Assembly: GCA_036583965.1 (NCBI GenBank)
Contig: JAZBQD010000034.1
Coordinates: 8,889,040 to 8,953,039 of the forward strand
DNA from: Prunella strophiata
Lineage: Eukaryota; Chordata; Aves; Passeriformes; Prunellidae
DNA: 64,000 nucleotides
Reading direction: 5' to 3'
This document shows, piece after piece, positions 13,983 through 27,454 of this stretch. The position numbers and the translations under genes are program-made. Each line of letters begins with the position of its first letter. Positions within the stretch are counted from its first letter, which is position 1. The notes under the pieces are model-generated. The model was not told the DNA's origin. It worked only from the letters and a program-made list of their open reading frames with translations, and did not search any database.

Positions 13983-16900
13983 GTTTTTTTTCCCCCAGAA
14001 GAAAACTACAAAGGGTACACTAAATGTCCTTCTTCAAAATCTTCTTGGAAGCTGTCCTTCACTGCACTAAGAGTAGCTGGGGCCTGCAAGAGCAGATCTG
14101 AAGAGCACACCAGAGAAATGAGGAGCAAATGGCCACTCCATATCTGGCTTTAACTGTGCCTACGAAACCCTTCCTGGCACAACCACAAATACCCAGTTTC
14201 ATCACAGCTATTTTTAGGCAGTTCTGTGACCTGCTTGGACTATAAAGTTTTTAATAACAAGAGATAGGAGTGTGTACTTCAGAGAGTGGAACCTCTGGTG
14301 GATTCACTCCAGCTAGAAGAGCCTTTTCCCTGTCAATGTCAATGGACTCACAGTAGGTTTTTTTTGATTGGGTCCTGGTATTTTCCTAATTTCTGAATCA
14401 CAGAGGAAAAAAAACAGCATCTCTGATAATCAGCTGAGTTTCTTTTACTCCTCACCACCTTGCCAGAGCACTGTGGGGGAGTCTGGTGAAGTTTTAGGAC
14501 CGAAAAGAGCTGGGAAGCCAAATCCTTATAGAGACAGTTCTTGCTACTGAGGTGAACACAGAAACAGAAACTATAAAATACTGGTTTAAAGAGGGTCATG
14601 AAAGAGAAACTGAGTCCAGAAGTGCACAGAAAGCTTGATGTATGAAACGAGAGGTGCCATGAAGGATCTCAAAAGGCCACAACAGAATCACTCCCTGATT
14701 ACAGAAAGGAAAACTGTAAATAAAACAGAAGAGATTTTGTGCCAAGTGGATGTGCTTCTCGGCGTGCCCACCATTTATAACCCTGATTGTGTCATTAGTC
14801 ACATCTCCTGCTCCAGATGATCAAATATGGATGTGCTTTGAAAGATGGGTTCAAAGAACATTGAAACATAAATCTCTTGGAAATGAAACACCCAGTGTTC
14901 TGGACAAAAAACCTCCCTCTCATCATGTTATTTTCTGTTTTTTAAGGTCTTTAATAGATTCAGAGAGAAGACTTATGGCAAGGTATCTGGACTCCTCAAA
15001 TGCTGCATTAATGGAAGATGAGTGCTGTACAAATCCTTTCCAGTGCTCCATGAAGACAAAGCAATTTGTTTTCTTACTGTTAACCTTTATTAATTTATTG
15101 AGTTTCAGTTGAAGAAGGTCATCAGAATGAAATAAAGAAATGAAGAAATGAAGAGAATGCATTTCTGCTGGCAAGAAAAGCAAGAAGCAAACTGTGAGGA
15201 AGGTTAGAAGTGCTAAAAATATGCCAGAACAATGGATCATCCTTTCTCTGCAATTTTCTTTTTTTTCCTCCCCTAACATCTGCAGCATCCTTATAGAAAC
15301 TTACTTATCTCCTTCATTGCCTATTTCTACAACAGGAACAAACATGGCCTTACTCAGCTAACAAGCATATCATGAGGAACTGTAATCTTAACAAAACATA
15401 AAATTTCAGTTAATAACTACAGAATTGTCATGTCCCCTGGAATATTTCCTCTGCTATTTAACTCCTAGGTCACCCCTGAGAGTTTTGATAGAAGGCTGAA
15501 TCAGGGAATGGGGTAAATAACTCCCAAATTAACCAAAATATACATAGTTTGAAAAAATAATTGTTTCAGTGCATAGGACATTTATGGGAAGAAGCAAAAT
15601 AACCAAAGGATATATAAAGGAAAATAGATTCAGGAAGACTGGAATCTAAGAGTACAGAGAAAGGCTTATACAAGTCAATTAATTTTACAACTTTCCAGCC
15701 CAGAAGATGCTCAGTTTTGTTATGTTTCCCTGCCAGGTCGAATGAAATTGATATTGAGCCAAAAAAAGATTCAAAACACAAAATAAATTACTCTTATTCC
15801 ATTGACACCTTTAGATCCTTCCCTATTTAGTATTATTTTTCTTCGGACATATTCCATTCCCTTTATTTTCTTCAATATTCCTATTAAAAGCTGTCTTTTG
15901 TAATGAAGAACAAAGTCCTTTCAGGAGATGTTTTGTCCTTTCCAGAGCTTCTACGCCCACTATTTAGGCCTGTTCATGAGGGTCCAGGGAAACTGTAAGA
16001 GCACAGCTCTTCAAAATTCAGTTATTACACAAGGGATGAATAATGGAGAGTAAAAGCTGTCTCCATGGCATCCAAGGGGCAAAAGGTACCTCACTAGTTT
16101 GTTATTCATAAATGCTGCTAACAAAGTACTCTTTTCTTCATATGCAAGTTTTTTTCTGCTGAGCCCCCAGGAGATTTGTCATTAGCAATCTTGATATCTT
16201 AATTATTGCACAGGTTTTTTCTGCCTTGGCTTCAGAGCTCTCAATAGACATGGCTGAGTCCTTGACTAGACAAGATTCTCAGAGACAAAAACCCAGAGTT
16301 TTCTCCATCTTAGAAATGCAAGGGTCTGGCCACTTGACTATAGCACAAAGTCTAAAATTTTAATTGTGACAAGTAGCTATTAATGATGAACTGGAAGCTT
16401 AAGCCCAACAGAAATATCTGAAACTCATCTTATTTAGGAAAAAATTTCTTCAGATTATACAGAATCATTTCCCATCCATTTTCTCATGCCTTACTGGCCA
16501 AGGGTATTTCTTTAGCAGTAGGTCCATCAAGAATCCCTGTGCTCCTGTTGGGAGTTCCTGTGTCCATCACTGTGAGCTGTAATTCTCTGAATTAATAGGT
16601 TTGTCAATCTTATGGCTGGACAGAACTATTACAAGCCTTAAGGCTGATCTGTGAAGCATCCCACAGACTGTCCCTGGCTGCAGGAAGGCAGCTCTGGAGG
16701 TGACCCAGCCTTCTAAAGCAAGATGATCACCAGCACCAGACTGACTGTGACTGTGTCTGGCTGAGGCCTTAGAAACTACAACTAAGAACTCACAACTTCT
16801 GAGTAAACTGCTCTGGTGCTGCAACAACCTCTGGCAAATCAGTTTTTCCTGATGCCCTGCTCAGCTGCAGCCCACACTGACCCCTTGCTCCTGGAGAAGA

Positions 16901-18094
16901 ATTCTCTTGTCTTGTCAAGTTTCCAGTTTCTCTGGGTTCAGTCCTCAATCCTCCTCTGTTCACTCTAAACTGATGCCACCTGGCAACCCTGTAAAATCCC
17001 ATTTATTCGTTCAAAAGTTTCTCAAATATGCCTTCTAAGTTGTTGTGTAAATGGTGAACACTTTAGACTTCAACATGACCACAGTATCTTTATTTTGATA
17101 GCAGCTGCAAACCAGAGGTTCAAGACACTGATTACTACTCACAGCTTGAAAATTGGCCAGACTGCTGGGCTTTAAGAACCTGTTTGTACAACCCACACAC
17201 ACCAGTGTGTGATGGCAGACAAGGGACATGAAAGATTTTTCCCATGTAACAACAGATATGTAGTTTATGTTAGTTATCTATCTGCAATTGGATTTTCAAG
17301 GTAAAATATCACCTTCCTCACAAGGAATGACATGGAACTGTCAACATGGAACTGGTGGAACTGCTCTGTGCACATAATTACTCACAGTGATTATAGAGGG
17401 TGTTCAGCAAATTTATAGCAACTGGAGAATTTTATAGAACTACTTAGGCCTTTGCCACAATCCTACCATGTAATAAATAAAATAAACATGGCCCTGTTTT
17501 TCAAGTTGATATTGTACAAAAGAGACTTGCCCAGACTTCTTTCAGAGCCACTAAACATCATAACTGGTAAATAAATGAAAAAAGAGTTTTCTCAGCTCTG
17601 TTCTTGGAGAACCACAGCTTAGATTTGATTTGCTGCTATTCATGAGGGTCACACTGGGCTCCTTTTTCATGCATATTTAAGTGGCTGTTAGCTTTGTGCA
17701 AAACATTCCCTGAACCTGCAAATTTCATGAGTTTTTCCTGTAAGTGGATTATATTACATTTCTCAATCAACTCAGTAAAGGCTGCAGTGCCAGGGAGTAA
17801 AGTGAAAAAACAAAGTAAAGGCTTTTTGCCTTACACCTCAAGGTCCAAGAGCTCTCAGATGCAGCAAAGCAGCAGGAACTGTTCACTCTCTGCATTTGTA
17901 ACAATTAACTCTTGCAGAAAAGAGCTACCATTCACACACATTAATTGTTCATCACTTACAATGACTCTTCTGCTCTACAAACCCACCAGGGCTTCTTCAG
18001 GGTTTTTTTTTGTTTTGTTTTGTTTTTTTTCAAAGCTTAGTAACCTGTGCGAGGTCAATTCCTCGAAAACTTGGGAAAACACGTTTGTGGGATT

Positions 18095-18116
18095 AAAAAA
18101 AAAAAAAAAAAAAAAA
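18095..18116 (+). repeat. poly(A) tract, 22 A
   Basis: Twenty-two A preceded by GGGATT. It lies in a slightly CpG-richer stretch (about 18047-18325 holds CG in TGCGAGG, CTCGAA, CACGTT, GGCGAT, GCCGGT and CTCGGA). No element body is seen beside it. Confidence 0.95.
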
Positions 18117-18224
18117 TCCATGAACTGGGTTATTTTGCTCTCCAGAAGAAAAAAGCAGAAAGCTTTGGAGGCAGAGCCAAACAGGGCTGCATGGGAAGCA
18201 GTGTTGGAAGGGCACCTGCTCTCC

Positions 18225-18252
18225 AAGGAAGGGAGGAAGGAAGGAAGGAGGG
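18225..18252 (+). repeat. GGAA purine microsatellite
   Basis: An AAGGAAGGGAGGAAGG-type run of about six GGAA-like units. Tandem GGAA is the core recognised by ETS factors, but short runs of this kind are common. Confidence 0.85.
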
Positions 18253-21200
18253 TCCCACAGAGAAGGGGGTGATGCATCAATAGGCGATTCCTCCCTCACA
18301 GCCGGTGGCATTTAAATATCTCGGATTTCCTGCCTCCTTGGTGCCTGGGGCCCTGCTGAGCTCATTGCCAAGTGCTAAAGGAATTCCATCCTGGGGAGTG
18401 GGAGGGAAATACCAAGGGTGGGTGAAGGAGGGTATGGCTCACTGCTGAGGTGAAGAGGAGATTTCTGATCCCTGCATCTCTGATTGGGAGGTACAGGCTT
18501 GCCAAGCAGGCTAAGGGCTCAAAAACATGAGATTTAAATCATATCCTAGGAGAGAGGAGAGGCTGAAGGGGCAAACCCAGTGCTGAGAGCAAGTAGGAAA
18601 AGATGGTGAGGACATTTGCCAAAACGAGGTGTCAGAAGGAACAAGTCTTGCTTGTGCAGATGCCTTTTATTTTAATAAGAATTCAGAGCTGGGATGTGTC
18701 AGTGTTAATCCTGTGTTGGAGAAAGCCAGAGCCCTGGAAAAACCCCTCAAGCTTTGAGCACTGAAGAAAGAGAGAAGGATTCCCTGAGCTGCCAGGGCAT
18801 GTACTGGGGGAAATAAACTGTAAAACAAAGAAATTAGTCCCACTCCCAAACGAATTCCCTGTTCTCAAGCAGAAGGAAAAATCTTGAGGGAGAACCTCAG
18901 AAAAAGAAGTGTTGGGAGGTAGAGAAGCCAGGGGCTGTTGGAGACATTCCTAAAGGGTCTTGCAAGAATGAAAAAGTTACAAGGAATCTCTGAACCACAA
19001 CAGCTTTGACGCATGACTTGTTATGCAACATCTTCGTGTATGTGATAATCTCTCTGTGAAATAATAGGCATTTTAACACTCCACAGCATCAAGGAATTTC
19101 CTGGCCCCAGGGTTTAGCTGCACACTCCCATAAATCCAGCAGGATTCCTGGAGCACCCTCTCCAAATTTAGATCGAGTTCAAGCTTATTAGCACGTGTTT
19201 ATCACCTTAGACTGCATCACCAGCAGAACGATTTGCTCCTGGCATGCAGAGTTTGGCCAGATAAAACTGCAGAGGGGTCACTGGGGCTGTCCAATTACTC
19301 CAAAGTGACAACACTCAACTGCCTCAGCACAAAGCACACAAAAATCATCCTCTCTCACCTTTTCCCCTGACACCCGGGCCAGCAGCATTCCTGATTCACC
19401 ACATTGTAAATGCAATTTCATTTGGAGGAGTTTTGCTTTCATGGCTCACTAAGAGGCTTAACTGGCTCTTGGCACCAGGGCCCTGCTTGCTTTGTCTCTT
19501 GCTGTACAAAGTGTAACAAAAGCTGCAATGAGTCCATGGCTACTGAGCTGGGCAGACAAATCAAGCTTTGAACCCTTGTGCTGGTTTTTCTGGGAATATC
19601 CAAATGGGGAAGCAGTGCTGAGGGGTTTGTGGTGACCTGAGTGCATCAGGAACTTACCCAGAGATGGGAGAGCTCCCACTGGAGTCACTGATGGGGCTCT
19701 GAAGACTCCAGTACACATCAAGGAACATTCAGTTAACTGCAGCTCTTAGCTGAATCCTGGCAATCTTCAGCTCAGTCACAAATGGAAGAATGACGTCTTT
19801 GCTTGCAAGAGCAGAAAACATCTGGGTGAGACAGCACCACTCACTCCAGAACAGAAGTGGGTGTTTGAAGAGATGGGGGATTTTCAACTTCCTGTAATGT
19901 CTCTGCTGTTTGACTGTTTAATGATTATCACAGGTTTTAAAGTTAATTTGGGGAGCTCTGAAGAGAAAAAAAAGAAAAAAAAAAGCTTCTGTATTTATTG
20001 ATACAAATTCAACCCCAGTAAAACCTGTGGTCAAAGTAATAGGCCACATTCTGCACAGATTTGATTGTGGTGCTGATTTTGTCTCCTCCTTAGGCAGGAA
20101 TCTGTGGAAGGTAAAGCTTTCTTTACCCACCAAGAAATTTAAAAAAACTTGACTTTGAGAACTATTAAACTTCTGTTATTAGAATAAACAAACCTTTCTC
20201 CTCATTTGTTTCTTCTTCCTAGAAATTTCTGGTTGTGACAACTTAATATTGCAGTACATGAACACCCTCCATAATTAATTTTTTCACCATATTTGTTATC
20301 TCCTGGGAAGAGAGAGAATATTGAAATGACATGAGGGATTTGAAAGGCTTTATTTGTCTAGTTTATGACTGCTTATTAAAGGCAAAGTCAGAACCACAGG
20401 CTGTGTTTGCCACTGAAACTGGTAAAGCTGGGGTTGGGTTATGGATCCCACTGCAGAGTGGTTCTTAATTTCAACGTGTTAGAGATCCTAGCAAAGCTGC
20501 TGGCAGCTGGTAATAGTCAATAATGATCACATAAAAGCAACTGGGCTCCCCCATCCCAGGCTGAGTCATAAGTGGTTGGTCACTGGATAAACTTTTAAGA
20601 TCCTCCCCTGACACAACTGCTCCACTGACATCAACTAAGCTTGGTTAATTTACACTGCTGGCACATTTGGCCCAACATATTTAAAGTGAAACAAATTAAA
20701 ATAAACTGAATTTCTTTTTCTCTGCTAGAATGCATCAACTCCTACAACTCTAGGGAAGGGCTATGAATTCCCCTTGGCTTGCAGGAGGATTTCAGAGGAA
20801 CTCTGACTAAAGCAGGGAGATTTGCATCTCACACTGGCACAGGCCTGCCTTTTGTTTCCAGACAAATGTGCATTTAGCAGTAGACACTAGGCATGCAAAA
20901 CCATACATTAAAATACATGCCTTGCCTTTTGGTTTCATCATCTGACCTTATCATGTGACAGAAATCCTACAGACAACTACTCTAAGCAAACAGGATTACT
21001 TACAGCAGAAAGTAATGTGCTGCAGAGAGTGTCAAGCTTAGAAATACAGAGCAAATTAGCAGTGTTTGAATGTTTCATTTATTCTATACATCTTAGGCCA
21101 GTCCTCACCATCAGGAATAGGGGTAGACAGTTTGCATCTCTCCTTTTTGTTTTGTATTAAAAAGCACAATGCAAACAGAAGGCAGAAGAGGCTATTTATA

Positions 21201-22120
21201 TCAGCTCCATCGGAAGTGGTGACAGGTGTAATTACAGAGGAGAAATTACAGGCCTCATTTCAGTGGCATTTCTCCTGCTGTTCCAGAGAAGACAAAAGAT
21301 TGAAAGTGTTCCTGACATATCTCTAAAGTAAAGATGCTTCAGTGCACTGTTCAGGTTATTTTCAGGTTGATTCAAGTACCTTCTCCAGAGCTCAGAAGGG
21401 AACAGGCTGTGTGGGGCTTGCCTGTTGGCTTTGTCACCTCCAGCACACCAATTCAAGCAAGCCTGGAGCTTTTTTTGGTTAGGTTGCCCACTGCCAGGTA
21501 GGCAAACCTTGTGCCAAAGTCACCTTGCCATTTGCTCTGCCAATCTACTTGCTCTGGCCACCATCACTTCTGTTTTGCCCATCACATACAAGATGTGGCT
21601 CAGTACCAAGCAGGAGCCTCATGCCAAGCTGGTTTCTGCTAAAGCTTTACAGAATTGGCAGCAGTTTTGGAGTTGCACCTGATCTTGGCCAGCTTCCCCA
21701 GTGCTGGGATGGTGCTGTCCAGGATAAGCAGCAGCCCTTGAGACCCACATGAAACCACCCAAACTGGGTCAGACAAAGACCCACCACTTTCATTCCAGCA
21801 GCAGTGAGGGCAGAGCAGAGCTGCAGGGTGTAGAGCAGAGAACTGGATGGCACCAGAGCTGCTCTGCAGCAATTTCAACATCCAGGAGTGCATCACTTCA
21901 CAGCACTGAGACAAAAACCTTTGTCAAGTGGCACAGAATGCAGAAGGTGCCTGCTCAAAATTCAACAAAACCTTTACTCTTCCTCCCAGAAAACCAAATA
22001 CTAAGGAGAATACATTTAAAAGGCTCTTAACAGCAAATCTAAAGAACAAGGAGCAAGAACAGAAAGCAACAATAGCTCAGTTACTTTGCCTGGATGGGGT
22101 GTTTGAAATAATGTTGTCCT

Positions 22121-22133
22121 GTTACCTAGCAAC
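22121..22133. promoter_or_regulatory. RFX X-box-like motif
   Basis: GTTACCTAGCAAC matches both half-sites of the RFX consensus GTNRCC-N(0-3)-RGYAAC with a 1-nt spacer. X-boxes are bound by RFX factors at ciliary and immune genes. No promoter is recognised beside it. Confidence 0.4.
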
Positions 22134-22952
22134 ATGGAGCTTATTCCTGGGCTACTTACAACCTCATTCATATTTGTCATAATTTGGTAATCAGAATTGA
22201 TCACAAATAAGACTGAATACAATCAACTGACTTATGTTTGCAGTTAGAATCAATCTAAATCAGAGAAGGACATTAAGAGCTCAGTCATCTGTTCTGGGTG
22301 ATTTATTCCCATTCTGATACTTCCACTTGGATATTACCATATTGTCTGTTACTATGATCTCCAATTAGGGCTCTGAGCTTATTCTCTAGCAAGAGACACC
22401 TCTAGACACAAATGAAGGGCAGCATTATACCCAACTTTTGCTAGGCTCTCTCAGTCAGTTCTGTTTCCTTCTCCATTTCAAGTATTTTGTTGCCAGCTCT
22501 CCTGGGTAATTCACAATATTTGAGTGAAACATTCAATATCCCTTTCCTACCTTGCATTTTTTAGCCATGAGCATTACAACTCTGTCACCAGTGCCAAGCA
22601 CAGAGCTCACAGAAGTGACAGTGCTGAATCACCTCAGTACCTGCCCAAATATCTCTGCTCTGCAGCAGCTCCACTTGTGTCCCAAAAGTGCTTTGGTGGC
22701 ACATGGGTGTGATGCTTACACAGCAGCTCCCACAGCTGAGCTCTTACACACACCCAGGGCTCATCTGACAGCCTGGCAAACACAGCTGAGCAGGAAACCT
22801 CAAGGATCTGAGGCTTCTTAATCAACACTTAGGATTAATGGGGAATAGTCTTCATATTCAGAAAAGGGAGCTAGCATTAGAGGCAGTGTGCAAGACAAGG
22901 TACTCAGAGCACAGGGGAAGCACTTGAGGAGGCTGGGAAACAGGACAGGGAT

Positions 22953-22971
22953 TGACTCAGAGATTGACTCA
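22953..22971 (+). promoter_or_regulatory. paired AP-1 / MAF-type motif
   Basis: TGACTCA, the AP-1 (TRE) consensus, occurs at 22953-22959 and again at 22965-22971, 12 bp apart, because the segment AGATTGACTCAG is tandemly repeated. Both are followed by G or GC, and the second (TGACTCAGC) fits an NF-E2/MAF half-extended site. Only the motif is seen; activity is unknown. Confidence 0.4.
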
Positions 22972-24870
22972 GCTGCCCAACTCCACATTTGCTCACACAA
23001 TCCATTCCCAGCCCACATCAGTCTTTGAGAGCCAGTTCATTGAGCTGGGACACACATGAGGAGAGTGTTTGTCCCTGTTTTCCAGGGATCAACAACTTCT
23101 CTGCACCTTCCCTACTCCCCCATGTGGGTGTAAACAGGACATAAGTCTGGCCCTGTTACTCTCCACCTCTTGTCCTGGTCCTTTGGGGATCTTTTCATTA
23201 CACAACAGAAATTTGTTCATATAAAAAACAAATTTCAGAGCTGCTTCTCTGCAGTATGAGAGTGATTTACAAACCAGTAAATTAATATGTGTACCCCTTA
23301 TGGTCTAAGCATCTTGCCTTGTTCTCCCAGCATGACTGCAGAAACACCTAATTTTGAGAATTTCTTCTTCATGTGCCACATTTGAAAATCTACAGATTTA
23401 TTCCATTTAGTGCAGGGTATTCTCTCCAGTCCTTGCTTGTACAAGTGAAACCTTTGTCTAAACAGAGGCAGTGGGGGATCATGCCATTAAACACTGGCCT
23501 GTGCAGATACACAAGGAGAGGCTGAAAATGTATTTGAAGTGTTGAGAAAATGTGGTTTTTGCCAGGAGCAGGAAACCCACTGCAGGTTTGGGCTTGGCTT
23601 CAGAGCAGAGCAATGCCTGAGCCACTGCTTGTCTGTCCTCACTGCTCCCTTGCCATGGGAAAGGTCTTCTCTCAATAAATCCCATTTTTTGGGGGGCAGC
23701 TTATTCTGCAATGGGGGCTGGAAGTGGCGAGTAAAATCTCTACTCTGATCTCCCACACTCACATGGGGAATGGTAAGCAAGTTGTTCCCATATCCTCTGC
23801 TGGCTTCAGATCACACCCAGCACAGCTTGGTCCCTTCCCTTCTTTTACTGCCCTGCTTGGACAAGAAAACTGTGTCCCCACAGCCTCCAAGAGCTTCCCC
23901 TGCAGCTTCTCCTATCAGGAATGACCCAGCTCCTCTCTTCCTCCTCCTTTGGACTGGAATGAACCTGGCAGACCCAGCCAGAGCCTTTTCCATCTGTGCC
24001 TATCCAAATCAGTGTAAACAATACATGTCAAAATAACTCACCTATGTAGTACTCACTCCCCTTTTTTGCTAACCTGGAATAAATTCTCCCAGGCTACATC
24101 CATCATACTCTGGCTCATCAATGCTTCCAGCCTGGGGAAACTGGTGTTAACACAGCTAAAGGCAGAAATCCTAAACCTCCCCAGGATTAAACCATAATTG
24201 ATGGTGAGGTTTTATTCTTGTGGCTTCAGACATGACACAGGAGCTAAATTTATATGCATCACTGAGGTGCTGAGAACAGAACAGAGCACAGGCTGGAAAC
24301 AATGCACATTTGTGGAAACAGCAGCACAAGCAGTGCTCAGGCAGGTGTGACGTGGAGGGAGCCTGCTCAGAATATCTCTCCCCTCTTTTTGGACACTCTC
24401 ACTCAGCCCTTTGAAAGGCAGCAGCCAAGAGAGAAGTGTGGCTTTCTATAAATGACTGAACATTCCTCCTGCTGGGAAAAATATGATGCTGGGGAACATG
24501 AGCAAAAGCCATCCTTCACTGCAGCACTTTCCAGGACCTGTTCCAAAGGATGCAAGGCTCCCTGAAGGCCATCACCATCCTCCTAGAGGGAACATTGGCA
24601 ACCTCCAACAGCATAACTTGACTGGGAAGTAGAGAGACTTTTCCAGGGATTGTAGGGTGTGTTTGTGAAGCCACCCTTTCAAGGCAGGAAGTTATGGGGA
24701 GCAGGAGAGGCTGTGCTGCTTTATCTTACACACATCTTATCTTTATCTATCACATCTTAGGTGATGTTTTCCTCATGTACATCCATGCATCTTTTCATAA
24801 TAGTTTCTATTTAGCTTGCAATTCTCTGGGGAGAAGCAGAAGTGCAACCACAAATTTGGGTTTTGGGTGG

Positions 24871-24896
24871 TTTTTTTTTTGTTGTTGTTGTTGTTG
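24871..24896 (+). repeat. T10 plus (GTT)5 microsatellite
   Basis: Ten T followed by five GTT units and GCTTT. A short simple repeat; it yields a poly-Phe/Cys artefact frame. Confidence 0.9.
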
Positions 24897-27166
24897 CTTT
24901 AAAGAAAGGAAATGTTCATCTATAGACCAGAAAGCATCTTGGCAGGATTAGTGGAAATTTCAGCAACTGTCCAGCTCTTCTATCTGAGCAAAGAGAAGCC
25001 TAAAGACTCAGATATTCAGTGGGACTAGGCTGAGAGTTGGAGAGCTGATACTTGTCCTGTTTGTGTCTGTGTAATCCTTAATGTCAGGCACAAGAGTTGC
25101 AAATGTCTGACTCTTAAGCCCATTTCCCCACATTGTGCTTATTCCAGGCTTTAAGTTTACCAAACTCTGGACACTGATCTCTCTTGCCCTGTTACAATTT
25201 GGCTTTCTGTACATTCCAAATCTAAATCCCATCACCACCTCCATGATAGCTGAGCTTTTCCTTCAATGTTCCATCTTAAATTTCATGCAGAACCCCAAAT
25301 GCAGTTTCAGCATCTGCTCATAAAAACAAATCTGCATTTTTGAGCCCTAAAATTGGGGAGGGGGTATCAAAAAGGCATGGCTCTATTGGACTTTAGAGCT
25401 CAGAAGTCTAAAGATGAGGTGTTATTAATGTGTGTTTAAAGCAATCTCAGTGTCTCTGGAACTCTGGCTCAGGAGCTCTGAACATCTGGCACAGGCAGCA
25501 CTTTTGCTACAAAGCAAGTTGGCAGGCAGGTTAGTGCATCTCTGGGGCAAATTTGGGAGAGTTTGGAGCTAAAAGGAGAAGCCTTATTAACCAATAAAAG
25601 CAATCCTGTAGTATTCCCTTCATTCCAGGGAATTCCAGTTATTAAACAAAAATAGGAGCTTTAAAGAACACTTGAGCTGCCCCTGGCTGATCCATCTGCA
25701 GGAAGTTTGAGAAGGTTTAGTAACCAAAGATATCAATTAAAGCCCAAGTTTCTTGTCACTGCTTGGAAGCTGCTGGCCCAGGCTGTGGAGGCATGTTAAC
25801 AACCAGAAGGGGTGACAGACCTGCCTGGCAGTCCCTGCTCTGCTGGCAGCAGACTGACCACACCAGGCTTACACAGAGCCTGGAGCCTCAAAATCTCACT
25901 GGGTTTGGGGAATTTTTTGCTTTTCAGGACAGAAAATTAGAAAGTAGTTCTCCTTTTAGGAGAGGTGGACACTGTAGATATCTCTATCCACAGCTCATTC
26001 TCCCAGAAATCCTGCAAAGAAGGCATCTGGGGAGCTGCAGAAAATTTAAGTGCTTTGATAAGCACTTAGTTGAGTTTTTTTTTTGAAGGGTAACAGCTGA
26101 CTGATAACATTTGTTAAAGGCTGTTCTTGTGTCACTTCTGACAGGAGGATGGATGCACTACAGCTCTTTAGGCAACATCAAAAAATTCCCCCATCAGCTC
26201 ACTTTGTGCTGCCTTGCTGTGCTAGTTAATTTTCTTTTGGTGGTGTTAATTATTGTACTGTCTGTTAAAAAGACATTTTCACTACCCTTCAGTCCCACGA
26301 AGTGACAGCAAATTGCTGCAGCAGGAACACTGAAGAGAAAACTGTTCCCCTTTCAAACAAAATTCATAGTGCTCTAAAAGAACAAGGAAAGAAGTCAATT
26401 TGTTATTCACTAGAGAACATATTTTGTTGTCCTGAATAAACACAGCATCAGTACTCAGAGTCTGTCTGGAACAGCAGGGAAAGGGAACTCACAGAATAAC
26501 AGATATTTATGCACTGCTTTTAAAAAGAGAGCAGAGAGTGATGTGTCATGAAGCTGAACAAAAATTTTTCGTGGCTTATTTGGGGTTTTTAAAATAATCC
26601 TGGAGATTTTGGTTTGCAATTGAATTTGGAAGTTTTGTAAAATACTAGCTTGCAACCCTGCAGTCAGAGCTGACATTGTCCCACTGTGATGGCTGAGGTT
26701 AAAACTGGCTCTTGTGTTTTATTTTAGTGCCCCAGCCTGGGAAGTGCAGCAGCTCTGGAGCTGATTCACGAGGTGCTCGTTCACCATTGGGGCAGCAGCA
26801 GCATCTGGAGGGGAATGGGGCAGATGGATCAGGGTGGTAACAGCCTCAAACATCTAATTTTAATCTCCTCCCACCAGCAGAGGCCTCAAATGACTTGTGC
26901 TTTGTCTAACCAGGCTGAGACAGGCAGAGGGGGACCATTTGCTTCGTGTGAAAGAAACAGTGACAAACTGAGTCTGAATTGTCATAACCTGGATGGGGAC
27001 AGGGGCAATAAATTACCCAAGGAAAGGTGCTAAAGCAGCAGATCCAAGCACACCTGGCACAGTTATATTATTGAAAAATACTTAAAAATCAAAACAGGAT
27101 CACTTATGTTTGCAAAAAAAATCTTTTCCTGTGCTGTTTAATAAAGGTATTTTTCAGATGGAGTGG

Positions 27167-27180
27167 AAAAAAAAAAAAAA
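27167..27180 (+). repeat. poly(A) tract, 14 A
   Basis: Fourteen A preceded by GATGGAGTGG, with an AATAAA at 27140-27145 about 22 bp upstream. This superficially resembles a processed-transcript end, but no upstream body is recognised. Confidence 0.85.
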
Positions 27181-27432
27181 TCAGAGCTTACTTTTTACCA
27201 TGTTGCTGACTAAGCCTTTACACATTTGAAAAGCACCATAAGCACTTAGCTCCTATTGAAATTCTTATCCAAGCTGATCCAAATAATACTTGTGACTTTG
27301 GTGGTTTATTTTTTTCAGCCCTTATTCAAAATCTTCATGGTTTGTTTGTTTTAAAATGTAAGCTTGTTTGAATATACTTGCAGTGGTCAGAACAGAAGTG
27401 TGAAATCTCAATGTAAAGCCTGTTTTCACAGT

Positions 27433-27454
27433 TCTGTTGTACAAGTACAACAGA
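27433..27454. repeat. 22-nt near-perfect palindrome
   Basis: TCTGTTGTAC and GTACAACAGA are perfect inverted 10-nt arms around AA. A palindrome of this size is only mildly unexpected in 64 kb, so it may be chance. It could be a dimeric protein-binding site or a small cruciform. Confidence 0.7.

Larger units (their letters stand above)
13979..22120. other. non-coding sequence with simple repeats
   Basis: Contains the poly(A) and GGAA tracts near 18.1-18.25 kb. Frames at 14750-15112 (plus) and 14923-15288 (minus) overlap; the minus one has a hydrophobic stretch but no family match. The 192-codon frame at 17694 opens with TTG and runs through poly-Lys from the A-tract. Confidence 0.58.

Noticed and set aside
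14923..15288. Minus frame with a hydrophobic stretch resembling a membrane segment
   Set aside because: Runs of T in the reading phase readily give Phe/Leu-rich stretches; an open plus frame overlaps it and no family is recognised.
17694..18272. 192-codon plus-strand open frame
   Set aside because: TTG start, run through the A22 tract (poly-Lys) and the GGAA repeat, no domain.
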